From positions 1-47,974 of IMG/VR virus record IMGVR_UViG_3300045947_000044: a stretch of 47,974 bases of DNA; one strand, given 5' to 3'. A program made the position numbers and the translations under genes. The notes beneath the pieces are model-generated. The model saw only the letters and a program-made list of their open reading frames with translations. It was not told the DNA's origin and made no database searches. Every line of letters begins with the position of its first letter. Position 1 is the first letter of the stretch. The DNA is from a virus. Shown here one piece after another: positions 1 through 8,128 of the stretch.

Positions 1-48
1 GGTTGACGGTTGACTTTCAGAGGGTGACAGGTGAGCACGGCGGTTGAC
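1..48. promoter_or_regulatory. Three GGTTGAC heptamers at the terminase start (possible packaging or promoter element)
   Basis: GGTTGAC occurs at 1-7, 8-14 (in tandem) and 42-48. In lambda-like phages cos and the terminase-binding sites lie next to the small terminase gene, so these repeats could be small-terminase binding sites. TTGAC also resembles a -35 box, so a late promoter is an alternative. No cleavage site can be recognised by eye. Confidence 0.3.
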
Positions 49-127
49 ACTCCCGGATCGGGCTCGTTCGCGGACTACGCCAAGCATCGAGGCGTCAGTC
101 GGAACGCGGTCTCGAAAGCCCTGAAGA
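1..127. repeat. Left copy of 127-bp terminal direct repeat
   Basis: These bases are identical to 47848-47974. The length equals a commonly used maximum assembly k-mer (127), so the repeat most likely marks circular closure of the contig rather than a physical phage end. The unique genome is therefore 47,847 bp. The repeat includes the ribosome-binding region and first codons of the small terminase gene. Confidence 0.95.
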
Positions 128-642
128 AGGGCTGGCTCGCCGAGGCGCTCGGCGACCGGGGCGGGCGACCGTTCGTCCGGGACTTCGCCGCGGCGGATCG
201 GTCCTGGGACGCGCATTCCGACAAGACCCGGGCCTCGATCCGGGAGAAGGAGCGGCCGGACTCGAGCGCGGCTCTGCCGGATGCTGACCGCACGCGTGGT
301 CCAGAGGTGCACGTCGTCGAGCCTGAGGAGCAGCCTCCGGTCCTGTCGCCGGCGATGTCGCTGACGGACGCGACGAAGGCCGACAAGTACTGGTCGGCGA
401 TGCGGAAGAAGCAGGAGTTCGAGAAGGCCTCCGGCGAGCTCGTGCACGCAGCCGATCGGGATCTCGCGGAAACGACCCGGATCGCGTTCGCGAAGACGAA
501 GATCCTCGCCGTGCCGAGCCGGATCAAGGCGGGTCTGCCGCACTTGTCGCATTCGGACATCGCGACGATCGCCGGGCTGCTGCGAGAGGCGCTCGAGGAA
601 CTCGGCACGCCGTCGCCGCCCGCGAAGGGAGCGGCCGCGTGA
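31..642 (+). CDS. Terminase small subunit (Nu1-like)
   Basis: 203 aa with a GTG start after GAGGGTGACAG. The N-terminus (residues about 13-35, FADYAKHRGVSRNAVSKALK) is a helix-turn-helix of the type used by lambda Nu1 to bind cos. A charged linker follows, then a helical C-terminal half (about 110-195) that would contact the large subunit. It directly precedes and overlaps a GpA-family large terminase by a GTGA, which is the usual order. In the virion-assembly pathway it recognises the packaging site and regulates the packaging ATPase. The assignment rests on position and the HTH, since small terminases diverge strongly. Confidence 0.82.
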   Translation: MSTAVDTPGSGSFADYAKHRGVSRNAVSKALKKGWLAEALGDRGGRPFVRDFAAADRSWDAHSDKTRASIREKERPDSSAALPDADRTRGPEVHVVEPEEQPPVLSPAMSLTDATKADKYWSAMRKKQEFEKASGELVHAADRDLAETTRIAFAKTKILAVPSRIKAGLPHLSHSDIATIAGLLREALEELGTPSPPAKGAAA

Positions 643-2624
643 TCCCGGCGCTCGACTCTCCCGTGATGTCGGCCTGGCTGGCGCCGCGACGGTTGAAGCT
701 CTCGGATTGGGCTGATGAGTTCTTCTACCTGTCCGCCGAGTCGGCCGCGGAGCCGGGACGCTGGAAGACGCTCCCGTACCAGCGCGGGCCGATGGACGCG
801 ATCACGGATCCGCTCGTCGAGTCGGTCGCCTTCATGAAGTCGGCGCGGGTCGGCTACACGAAGATGCTGAACGCGACGGTCGGGTACTACATGCACAACG
901 ATCCGTGTCCGATCATGATCGTCCAGCCGACGATCGAGGACGCGGAGGGGTATTCGAAGGAAGAGATCGCGCCGATGCTCCGGGACTGCCGGGCGCTGAC
1001 GCCGCTCGTCTCGGATCCGAAGTCGAAGGACGGCGAGAACACGATCCTGCACAAGCTGTTCCCTGGCGGGTCGCTGTCGATGGTCGGGGCGAACAGCGCG
1101 CGCGGGTTCCGGCGCGTCTCGCGAAAGGTCGTCGGGTTCGACGAGACCGACGGGTATCCTCCATCGGCCGGCACGGAAGGCGATCAGATCAAGCTCGGCA
1201 TCCGCCGGACGGAGTACTACTGGGACCGCAAGATCATTTACGGGAGCACGCCGACGATCGCCGGGCTGAGCCGGATCGAGCGGTTGTTTCAGGCGGGCGA
1301 CCAGCGACGCTACTACGTGCCGTGTACGCAGTGCGGCGCGATGGACTATCTCACGTTTCGCCGCGAGACGACGGAAGACGGGGAGCCACGCGGGCATTTC
1401 ATGCACTGGCCGAAGGATCAGCCGGCGCGCGCGCACTTCATCTGCCGGACCTGTGGCGGGGTTATCGATCACAAGGACAAGCGAGCGATCGTCGAGGCCG
1501 GCGAGTGGCGGGCGTCAGCCCCGTTCAACGGGCACGCGTCGTTCCATATCTGGGCGGCCTACAGTTACTCGCCGAATGCCACGTGGGGGCATCTCGCCGC
1601 GGAGTTCCTCGAGGCGAACGCGGGCGGACCCGAGCAACTGAAGACGTTCGTCAACACGGTCCTCGGCGAAACGTGGCAGGAGCGCGGCGAGGCGCCTGAA
1701 TGGGAACGGCTCTATCACCGGCGCGAGGACTACGAGATCGGGACGTGTCCCGCGGGCGTGCTCTTCCTGACGGCCGGCGTCGACGTCCAGAAGACGCGGC
1801 TCGTGTACGAGGTCGTCGGCTGGGGGCGCGGGAAGCGGTCGTGGTCGGTCGACTACGGGATCCTCGAGGGCGACACGTCCGACGAGTCGGAGACGGGCCC
1901 GTGGTTCGACCTGAACGCGCTCCTCGCGCGGTCGTATCAGTCGGCGCTCGGCGTCATGCTGCCGATCCTCCGGCTCGCGGTCGATTCCGGCTTCAACACG
2001 CAGGTCGTCTACAACTGGGCGCGACAGCATCCGCTCTCGCGGGTCATCGCTGTGAAGGGCGTCGACACCGGGAGCGTGCTCATCGGGACGCCGTCCGTCG
2101 TCGACGTGTCGGCGAAGGGCCAGAAGTTGAAGCGGGGGTATCGGGTCTGGCCGGTCGTCGGGAGCATCGCGAAGTCGGAGCTCTACGGCTGGCTCAAACT
2201 GGGCCGCCCGACGGACGAAGCGCGCGAGGTCGGCGCGACCGAGCCTCCCGGGTTCTGTGCGTTCCCGATGCACGGTGAGGACTACTTCAAGCAACTGACG
2301 GCGGAACAACTTGTGAAGCGGTCGACCCGCACCGGGTTCGTCAAGCTGACCTGGGAGCCGATCCCGGGCCGCGAGAACCACGTGCTCGACTGCCGGGTGT
2401 ATGCACGGGCGGCCGCGGCGGTCGTCGGGATCGATCGGTTCCAGGAGTCGGACTGGCGGAAGCTCGAGGCCGGCGCGGGCGGCGTGCAGCCGACCGTCCG
2501 TCAGGGGCAACCGACGCCGCGTCCGGCGACGCGGGACACGGCGCCGACCTCGGCGCGGGCGACACCAGGGAAAACGCAGGGCTGGCTCGGCGGCGGTCGT
2601 GGGTCGTGGCTGAAGGGACGGTAA
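639..2624 (+). CDS. Terminase large subunit, GpA family
   Basis: 661 aa, close to lambda gpA in length. Seen: a P-loop-like SARVGYTK (residues 68-75), a Walker-B-like VVGFDETDG (164-172), and a zinc-knuckle pair C229/C232 and C269/C272 typical of the GpA family. The C-terminal nuclease half contains FLTAGVDVQKTRL, where GVDVQ is the usual first acidic nuclease motif. The last about 50 residues are proline/glycine-rich. The enzyme translocates DNA into the prohead and cuts concatemers. GpA terminases usually make cohesive ends, so cos packaging is inferred. The GTG start overlaps the small subunit stop. Confidence 0.95.
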   Translation: MIPALDSPVMSAWLAPRRLKLSDWADEFFYLSAESAAEPGRWKTLPYQRGPMDAITDPLVESVAFMKSARVGYTKMLNATVGYYMHNDPCPIMIVQPTIEDAEGYSKEEIAPMLRDCRALTPLVSDPKSKDGENTILHKLFPGGSLSMVGANSARGFRRVSRKVVGFDETDGYPPSAGTEGDQIKLGIRRTEYYWDRKIIYGSTPTIAGLSRIERLFQAGDQRRYYVPCTQCGAMDYLTFRRETTEDGEPRGHFMHWPKDQPARAHFICRTCGGVIDHKDKRAIVEAGEWRASAPFNGHASFHIWAAYSYSPNATWGHLAAEFLEANAGGPEQLKTFVNTVLGETWQERGEAPEWERLYHRREDYEIGTCPAGVLFLTAGVDVQKTRLVYEVVGWGRGKRSWSVDYGILEGDTSDESETGPWFDLNALLARSYQSALGVMLPILRLAVDSGFNTQVVYNWARQHPLSRVIAVKGVDTGSVLIGTPSVVDVSAKGQKLKRGYRVWPVVGSIAKSELYGWLKLGRPTDEAREVGATEPPGFCAFPMHGEDYFKQLTAEQLVKRSTRTGFVKLTWEPIPGRENHVLDCRVYARAAAAVVGIDRFQESDWRKLEAGAGGVQPTVRQGQPTPRPATRDTAPTSARATPGKTQGWLGGGRGSWLKGR

Positions 2625-2628
2625 GGCG

Positions 2629-2847
2629 ATGGCATTCACAGCGGAAGACGTCGAGGCGCTCGAGCGGGCGATCGCGGACGGGCGCGGGGCGAAGACGATG
2701 ACGTTCGGCGATCAGTCGGTCACGTTCAACTCGATCGCGGACATGCTCGCCCTCCGCGACAAGATGCTCGGCATCGTGGCGGCTGAAGAAGCGGCGGCGA
2801 CCGGCACGAGCCGGACCCGGTTCGCGGCGACGAGTAAAGGCGTATGA
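2629..2847 (+). CDS. Head-tail joining protein, gpW-like
   Basis: 72 aa, the usual size of lambda gpW. It has an N-terminal helix (EDVEALERAIADG), a small beta hairpin (KTMTFGDQSVTFNS) and a second helix (IADMLALRDKML), which matches the alpha-beta-alpha gpW fold. It lies between the large terminase and the portal, exactly as in lambda, and overlaps the portal gene by four bases. gpW-type proteins join the portal vertex to the tail after DNA filling. Confidence 0.85.
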   Translation: MAFTAEDVEALERAIADGRGAKTMTFGDQSVTFNSIADMLALRDKMLGIVAAEEAAATGTSRTRFAATSKGV

Positions 2848-4442
2848 CACCGGCAACTTGGATCGACCGAGCGATCGGCTACCTCTCGCCGCGCCGCGGG
2901 CTCCAGCGGATGCGCGCGCGAGTGGCAACCGATCTGCTTGCACGGCATTACGAAGCGGCCTCGACAGGACGGAGGACGCAGGGCTGGCGCCGGACGTCGG
3001 GCGATGCCAATGCCGTGATGGGGTCGAGCCTTGCGTCGCTCCGGGATCATGCGCGGGACCTCGTGCGGAACAACCCGCACGCGAGCCGAGCCGTCGGGAC
3101 GATCGCGAACCAGACCGTCGGCTGGGGGATCGTGGCGAAGCCATCGGAACCGAACCGCGCCGCGGCCGAGGCCTGGAAAGCCTGGGCGCTCACGACGGCG
3201 TGCGACGCGGACGGGCGTCATGACATCTACGGGCTCCAGAAGCTCGTCATGCGGTCGATCGCGGAGTCGGGCGAGGTGCTCGTCCGTCGTCGCTGGCGGC
3301 TCCCGGAGGACGGGCTCCCGCTCCCGATGCAGTTACAACTCCTCGAGCCGGACTACATCGACACGTCGAAGACGGGGATTAAGCTCCCGAACGGCGGCCG
3401 CATCATTCACGGCGTCGAGTTCGACGCGCTCGGGAAGCGGGTCGCCTATTGGCTCTTCCCGGAGCATCCCGGATCGGCGCTCTCGATGTTTGCCTCCGGC
3501 AGTCTCAGCGGGAGTTCGGTCCGGGTCAGGGCCGAGAACATCCTGCACGTGTTCCACCAGGATCGGATCGGTCAGGTGCGCGCGGCGTCCTGGCTCGCGC
3601 CGATCATTCTGACCCTGAAGGATCACGACGAGTATGCCGACGCGCAGTTGATGAAGCAGAAGATCGCGGCGTGTCTCGCGGTCCTGACCAGCGACGCGGA
3701 CAGCGCAGGAACGGCGCTCGGAACGGTCGCCGATACGGACGCCTCGCCGCAGATCGACAGCCTCGAGCCGGGGATGATCCTGAACGTTCCCGCGGGCCGG
3801 ACGATCGAGGTCGTGCAGCCTCCGAGCGTGAACGAGTTCTCGGACTATTCGGAGGTCACGCTCCGGACGATCGCGGCCGGGATCGGCGTCACGTACGAAG
3901 ACCTTACGGGCTGCTACACGGATCTCCCGTTCTCGGCGGCGCGCATGTCGCGGATGGCGCATCACGCGCGGGTCGATGACTGGCGCTGGCGGACGCTGAT
4001 CCCGCAGTTCTGCGATCCGGTGTGGGGCTGGGCGATGGAAGCGGCGGCGATCATGTCGCTCGTCAAGGGTGAGGCGCCAGGCGCGACGTGGACGCCTCCA
4101 CCGGTTCCCTATATCGACCCGGAGAAGGAAGGGCTCGCGTTCCAGCGGAACATCCGCGGCGGGGCGCAGACGTGGTCGGAGTCGGTCCGCGAGCGCGGGT
4201 ACGACCCGGATGAAGTCCTCGCCGAGATGGTGTCGGATAACACGAAGTTCGACGAGCTCGGGATCGTGCTCGACAGCGATCCACGGAAGACGAGCCAGGC
4301 CGGACTGACGCAGGCGCGGCCGAGCGGGACCGTGTACCCGCCGACGGGGGCGCCGCCGAAGACCGCGGCCGAGACGCCGCTCAGCGGGGCGACGCAGACG
4401 CCGAGCGCAAAGGAGACCGATGATGGCAGCGACGGCAATTGA
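2844..4442 (+). CDS. Portal protein, lambda gpB family
   Basis: 532 aa. The N-terminal part carries the family-typical RDLVRNNPHASRAVGTIANQ (about residues 69-88), followed by MRSIAESGEVLVRRRW and a later ITYEDLTG-like segment (GIGVTYEDLTGCYTDLPFSA). The portal is the dodecameric ring at one capsid vertex through which DNA is packaged and ejected. The C-terminus is a disordered Pro/Thr-rich tail. The gene overlaps both its upstream gpW-like neighbour and the next small gene. Confidence 0.94.
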   Translation: MTPATWIDRAIGYLSPRRGLQRMRARVATDLLARHYEAASTGRRTQGWRRTSGDANAVMGSSLASLRDHARDLVRNNPHASRAVGTIANQTVGWGIVAKPSEPNRAAAEAWKAWALTTACDADGRHDIYGLQKLVMRSIAESGEVLVRRRWRLPEDGLPLPMQLQLLEPDYIDTSKTGIKLPNGGRIIHGVEFDALGKRVAYWLFPEHPGSALSMFASGSLSGSSVRVRAENILHVFHQDRIGQVRAASWLAPIILTLKDHDEYADAQLMKQKIAACLAVLTSDADSAGTALGTVADTDASPQIDSLEPGMILNVPAGRTIEVVQPPSVNEFSDYSEVTLRTIAAGIGVTYEDLTGCYTDLPFSAARMSRMAHHARVDDWRWRTLIPQFCDPVWGWAMEAAAIMSLVKGEAPGATWTPPPVPYIDPEKEGLAFQRNIRGGAQTWSESVRERGYDPDEVLAEMVSDNTKFDELGIVLDSDPRKTSQAGLTQARPSGTVYPPTGAPPKTAAETPLSGATQTPSAKETDDGSDGN

Positions 4443-4656
4443 GAACGCGGAGCGCGACCTGACGGTGCAGAACCGCGAGGCGAAGACCGCGAAGAAGGTC
4501 GGGCCGGACGCCGAGGAGCGGCTGCACGAGATCCGCCGGCGGATCAAGGCCGGGCTGAACGTGGTCGGGACCGACCCTCGACCGAAGGACGCGCCGATCT
4601 GCAAAGAGTGCTTCCAACGCGGATGGATGGCCGCGCTCCGGGCGCTCGAGGAGTAA
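4420..4656 (+). CDS. Small conserved-position protein with a C-x2-C motif
   Basis: 78 aa, not recognised. AGGAG at 4411-4415 lies before tandem ATGs (4420 and 4423). The gene overlaps the portal C-terminus by 23 bases and ends in TAATG with the next start. The first half is a charged helix, probably a short coiled coil. The C-terminus contains PICKECFQRGWMAALRALEE, whose CKEC could be half of a metal site. Its place between portal and protease might suggest an assembly factor, but nothing in the sequence proves a function. Confidence 0.7.
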   Translation: MMAATAIENAERDLTVQNREAKTAKKVGPDAEERLHEIRRRIKAGLNVVGTDPRPKDAPICKECFQRGWMAALRALEE

Positions 4657-4910
4657 TGGACTTTCTCCGAGCCTCCGGCGTCGACCCGGAGATCGTTCCG
4701 GCGCATCTCCTCCCGACACGGCAGCGGGTCGTCCTCGAGGCGATCCACGAATATACCGCCGTGACGGGAGAGCCCTGCCCGGGGCGGTATCTAGCGCGGC
4801 GCCTCAACTTGCATTTGACTACGGTTCAAGATCACCTGATCACGCTCCATCGTAAGGGCTGGCTCCGTTCTCCGAACGCTCCGGCCTTCCTCCGTCGCAC
4901 GCTCCGCTGA
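4656..4910 (+). CDS. Winged-helix protein resembling the LexA DNA-binding domain
   Basis: 84 aa. The ATG at 4656 overlaps the previous stop (TAATG); an upstream in-frame start at 4608 would only duplicate another gene's bases. The segment TRQRVVLEAIHEYTAVTGEP, followed by YLARRLNLHLTTVQDHLITL and HRKGWL, matches the layout of the LexA/MarR-like winged helix: helix 1, a Pro-containing turn, then the recognition helix. There is no autoprotease domain. A DNA-binding protein is unexpected between portal and capsid genes. A double palindrome directly downstream (4914-4945) is a candidate target. Confidence 0.7.
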   Translation: MDFLRASGVDPEIVPAHLLPTRQRVVLEAIHEYTAVTGEPCPGRYLARRLNLHLTTVQDHLITLHRKGWLRSPNAPAFLRRTLR

Positions 4911-4913
4911 CCC

Positions 4914-4945
4914 CCGTCACAATGACGGCCCGTCAAGTTGACGGG
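4914..4945. promoter_or_regulatory. Two adjacent palindromes built from CCGTCA half-sites
   Basis: Seen: CCGTCA-CAA-TGACGG (4914-4928) followed by CCCGTCAA-G-TTGACGGG (4929-4945). The half-sites alternate in orientation with centre spacings of about 9, 7 and 9 bases. The block fills the 70-base gap between the winged-helix gene and the protease-capsid gene. It could be an operator for that winged-helix protein, or an RNA hairpin tuning capsid expression. There is no U-tract, so a simple terminator is unlikely. Confidence 0.5.
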
Positions 4946-4980
4946 TTCACAACTCTCGCCGCAGGTTCGACCATGAACCT

Positions 4981-6987
4981 GTGAAGTCTCAGACTGTCGA
5001 CGTCTCGCCGCTCTGCATCCGCGCTGATGTCGCGGCTGTGAGCGACGAGAACCGGACGGTCGAGCTAATTTTCAGCACGGGCGCGGCGGTCGAGCGGTTC
5101 GACTGGTCGACCGGTCAGAGATACCTCGAAAAGCTCTCGCTGAAGGCCGAGCACATCAAGCTCGATCGCCTGAACAGTGGGGGCGCTCCGCTCCTTGATT
5201 CGCATTCGGCCTGGAGCCTCTCCGATCAGATCGGCGTCGTCGAGCCGGACAGTGTGCGCCTGACCGCGAAGGAAGCGCGCGCGACCGTGCGTTTCTCGAA
5301 GCGCGCCGAGGTCGAGCCGATCTGGCAGGACGTTCGCGACGGGATCATCAAGAACGTCTCGATCGGCTACCGGGTCTACAAGTTCGAAGAAGAGAAGGCC
5401 AGCGGCAACCGGCTCGCGGTACGGACCGCGGTGGAATGGGAGCCGTTCGAAGTCTCAATGGTCACGATGCCGGCCGACGCCGGCGCACGCGTCAGATCCG
5501 GCGACAAGTCCAATACCAATAGCTGCGTGATCGTCACGCACCAGGAGACGAAGATGTCCGACGAAATCCGCTCCTCCGAAACCATCGTGGAGCAGAATCC
5601 TCTCATCCCGGCGACGCCCGCGACGACCCCGGCGCCGGAGCCGAACGAGCAGGACGCCGCGCGCGACGCCGAGCGATCGCGTATTCAGGGCATCATCGCC
5701 GGCTGCCGTGCGGCGCGACTCCCGCAGTCCTACGCCGACCGGCTCATCGCCGACGGCGTGACCCTGGTCGACGCGCAGACGCGCATCCTCCAGGAGCTCG
5801 CGGCGCGCGGCAACCAGAACAACGGCCCGACGTCGACGCCGACGGGTTCGCGCGACCTCATCGTCGGCGAAGACCCGCTCGTGCATGTCCGGGCGGGCGT
5901 CGAGAACGCGCTCCTCCACCGGATGCATCCCTACGTCCCGGCCTCCGGGAAGCTCGCCGCGCGCGGCTTCCAGTTGACCGAGGAAGGCCGCCAGTACCGC
6001 GGGATGACCCTGCTCGATGTCGCGAAGGCGTATCTCTCGGCGCGCGGGATCCGCGTCACCGGCCTGTCGAAGATCGACGTCGCCGGCGTCGCGCTCGGTC
6101 TGCGCGGCGGCCACCACACGACCTCGGACTTCGCGAACCTCCTCGCCGATCTGCCGAACAAGATCCTCCGTCAGGCCTACCTCGAGGCGCCGCAGACGTT
6201 CGGCCCGATCGTCCGCATGATGACCCTCGCGGACTTCAAGAAGTCGCGCCTCCTGCAGCTCGGCGAAGCGCCCGCGCTCCTCGAGGTCGGCGAGCACGGC
6301 GAGTACACCGACGGGACCATCGGCGAGAGCAAGGAAGAGATCCAGCTCAAGACCTACGGCCGGAAGTTCTCGATCACGCGTCAGGCGCTCGTGAACGACG
6401 ACACGGATGCTTTCTCGCGCGTCCCGATGGCGTTCGGCCGCCAGGCGCGGAACAAGGAAAGCGATCTGGTCTGGACCGAGATCACGGCCAACGCGGCGAT
6501 GGGCGACGGCGTGACGCTGTTCCATTCGACGCACGCGAACCTCTCGGGCACGTCGGACGCGATCGCGGTCGCCTCGATCGGTGCCGGCCGGACGGCGATG
6601 CGCCGGCAGACCGGGATCGACGCCGTGACGCTGATGAACCTCGAGCCGAAGACGCTCATCGTCCCGGCGACGAAGGAAACGCTCGCGGATCAGTTCGTGA
6701 GCACGGCGCTCCTCGCGAGCCAGTCGAGCAACGTGAACCCGTTCGGCGGGAAGCTGGCGGTCGTCGCCGAGCCGCGCCTCGACGTGAACAGCACGGTCTC
6801 TTGGTATCTGGCGGCGTCGCCGGATCAGATCGACATCATCGTGCTCGCGACGCTCGAGGGTGAGAGCGGACCGCGCGTCGACAGCCGGATCGGCTTCGAT
6901 GTCGACGGCGTGGAAATCAAGATCAGCCACGACATCGCGGCGAAGGTCGTCGACTTCCGCGGTCTCTGGAAGAACCCCGGCGCGTAA
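4981..6987 (+). CDS. Prohead protease / scaffold / major capsid fusion protein
   Basis: 668 aa. Residues 1-175 are an HK97-type (U35/S78) prohead protease with His75 (LLDSHSAW) and Ser127 (NVSIGY) as likely catalytic residues, and the family-typical PFEVSMVTMPADAGA. Residues about 192-290 are a charged, Pro-rich and helical scaffold-like segment. Residues about 295-668 are the HK97-fold major capsid protein (RQALVNDDTDAFSRVPMAFG, VPATKETLADQF). Such single-chain fusions are known in other phages. The protein builds the procapsid and cleaves itself. GTG start; a competing ATG at 4973 stops after three codons. An internal ribosome site before Met192 suggests a separate scaffold-capsid product. 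Confidence 0.93.
   Translation: MKSQTVDVSPLCIRADVAAVSDENRTVELIFSTGAAVERFDWSTGQRYLEKLSLKAEHIKLDRLNSGGAPLLDSHSAWSLSDQIGVVEPDSVRLTAKEARATVRFSKRAEVEPIWQDVRDGIIKNVSIGYRVYKFEEEKASGNRLAVRTAVEWEPFEVSMVTMPADAGARVRSGDKSNTNSCVIVTHQETKMSDEIRSSETIVEQNPLIPATPATTPAPEPNEQDAARDAERSRIQGIIAGCRAARLPQSYADRLIADGVTLVDAQTRILQELAARGNQNNGPTSTPTGSRDLIVGEDPLVHVRAGVENALLHRMHPYVPASGKLAARGFQLTEEGRQYRGMTLLDVAKAYLSARGIRVTGLSKIDVAGVALGLRGGHHTTSDFANLLADLPNKILRQAYLEAPQTFGPIVRMMTLADFKKSRLLQLGEAPALLEVGEHGEYTDGTIGESKEEIQLKTYGRKFSITRQALVNDDTDAFSRVPMAFGRQARNKESDLVWTEITANAAMGDGVTLFHSTHANLSGTSDAIAVASIGAGRTAMRRQTGIDAVTLMNLEPKTLIVPATKETLADQFVSTALLASQSSNVNPFGGKLAVVAEPRLDVNSTVSWYLAASPDQIDIIVLATLEGESGPRVDSRIGFDVDGVEIKISHDIAAKVVDFRGLWKNPGA
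5543..5556 (+). promoter_or_regulatory. Internal Shine-Dalgarno and start inside the protease-capsid fusion
   Basis: AGGAG at 5543-5547 is followed after six bases by ATG 5554, in frame (Met192). Translation from here would give a 477-aa scaffold-capsid protein lacking the protease. Lambda makes its scaffold (Nu3) from such a nested start within the protease gene, so the arrangement has a precedent. It would solve the stoichiometry problem of making few proteases and many capsid subunits. Confidence 0.6.
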
Positions 6988-7021
6988 GCGGCGGCGAGGT
7001 CGGCAGCACAGGGAGACAGAC

Positions 7022-7366
7022 ATGAAGACCTTCGTCCAGGACAGTCACCAGTTGACGTTGACGCCGACGGCGGACGTCAACAGCGGGATCGGGTTTCTCT
7101 TCGGCGCTGGGCTCTTCGGCGTCGCCGTCACGGATGCGAAGAACGGCATCGCGTCGGCCTTCAGGATCGAGGGCATCGTGACGATCGCGAAGACCTCGGC
7201 GCTCGCGATCTCGGTCGGGGATCGGCTGTTCTGGGATCCAGGCAACAAGGTCGTGAACAAGACCTCCGCGGGTCAGCAGCAGGTCGGCGTCGCGGTCGAA
7301 GCGGCAGGCAACCCGAGCCCGACGGTCAAGATGAAGATCGGCGGCTATCTGCCGGTCGCCACGTAA
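7022..7366 (+). CDS. Capsid decoration (cement) protein, DUF2190-like
   Basis: 114 aa, start chosen at ATG 7022 after GGGAGACAGAC. It begins MKTFVQDSHQLTLTPTADV and contains GDRLFWDPGNKVV and a terminal VKMKIGGYL, the pattern of DUF2190 small beta-rich proteins that sit on or stabilise HK97-fold capsids. It lies directly after the major capsid gene, as usual for decoration proteins. The next gene is a longer relative. The family link is recognised from residue pattern only. Confidence 0.8.
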   Translation: MKTFVQDSHQLTLTPTADVNSGIGFLFGAGLFGVAVTDAKNGIASAFRIEGIVTIAKTSALAISVGDRLFWDPGNKVVNKTSAGQQQVGVAVEAAGNPSPTVKMKIGGYLPVAT

Positions 7367-7393
7367 CAGCATTCGCATCGTCTCAGAGGCGAC

Positions 7394-8104
7394 ATGAAGA
7401 ATTACGTACAGCCCGGAGAAAACCTCGACCTGACCGCGCCCGCTGGCGGGGTGACGAGCGGCGTCGGCGTGCTCATCGGCCGGATCTTCTCGATCGCGAC
7501 GGCGACGGTCTCGGCGACGTTCGCGTTCGTCGGGAGCGTCTGGGGTGTCGCGTCCGTCGCGAAGACGAGCGCGCAGGCGTGGGTCGCCGGCGAGCCGATC
7601 TATTGGGACAACGCGAACGCGCGCGCCGACAACGTCGTGACGGCGGGCTTCCGCCGGATCGGCGTGGCGGTCGCGAGCGCGGCGAACCCGTCCTCGACCG
7701 GGAAGGTGCGGCTCGACGGGGCGATCGGTCCGATCCAGGGCGAGCAGCTCCCGGCGCAGACGTCGATCACGACCGCGGGCAACGTGACGTACACCGCGGC
7801 GCAGATCCTTGGCGGGATCATCAACCGCGATCCGAACGGCGGCTCACGGTCCGACACGCTCCCGACGGCGGCGCTCCTGGTCGCGGCGATTCCTGGCGCG
7901 AAGGTCGGCGACATTGTGCGCTGCCTCATCGTGAACGGCGCGGACGCGGCCGAGGTGATCACGGTCCTCGCCGGATCTGGTGGCACCTACGACGCGGCGC
8001 AGACGGCGGCGTCGCAGATCATCGGCCAGAACAACTCGAAGACGCTCACGCTCCGGCTGACGAACGTCACGGCGTCGTCCGAGGCGTACACGATTCACCT
8101 GTAA
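7394..8104 (+). CDS. Second DUF2190-like decoration protein with C-terminal extension
   Basis: 236 aa. Residues 1-112 align in pattern with the preceding gene: VQPGENLDLTAPAGGVTSGV, GEPIYWDNANARADNVV and GKVRLDGAIG. A further about 120 residues (from GPIQGEQLPAQTSITTAG) form a separate Thr/Ala-rich domain unlike the first gene. The C-terminal part might project from the capsid or form a trimeric knob. Tandem duplication followed by domain gain is the simplest explanation. AGAGGCGAC precedes the ATG. Confidence 0.75.
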   Translation: MKNYVQPGENLDLTAPAGGVTSGVGVLIGRIFSIATATVSATFAFVGSVWGVASVAKTSAQAWVAGEPIYWDNANARADNVVTAGFRRIGVAVASAANPSSTGKVRLDGAIGPIQGEQLPAQTSITTAGNVTYTAAQILGGIINRDPNGGSRSDTLPTAALLVAAIPGAKVGDIVRCLIVNGADAAEVITVLAGSGGTYDAAQTAASQIIGQNNSKTLTLRLTNVTASSEAYTIHL

Positions 8105-8128
8105 GTCGAGCGTCGAGGCGCTCTCGAA

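Noticed and set aside
75-1472. Long open frame on the minus strand opposite the terminase genes
   Set aside because: Arg/Pro-rich composition and full overlap with well-supported plus genes mark it as a shadow frame of GC-rich DNA; similar minus frames oppose most other late genes.
4973-4984. Three-codon minicistron (ATG AAC CTG TGA) before the capsid fusion
   Set aside because: It lacks a clear ribosome site and its overlap with the GTG start can be chance; no leader-peptide features such as a repeated codon.
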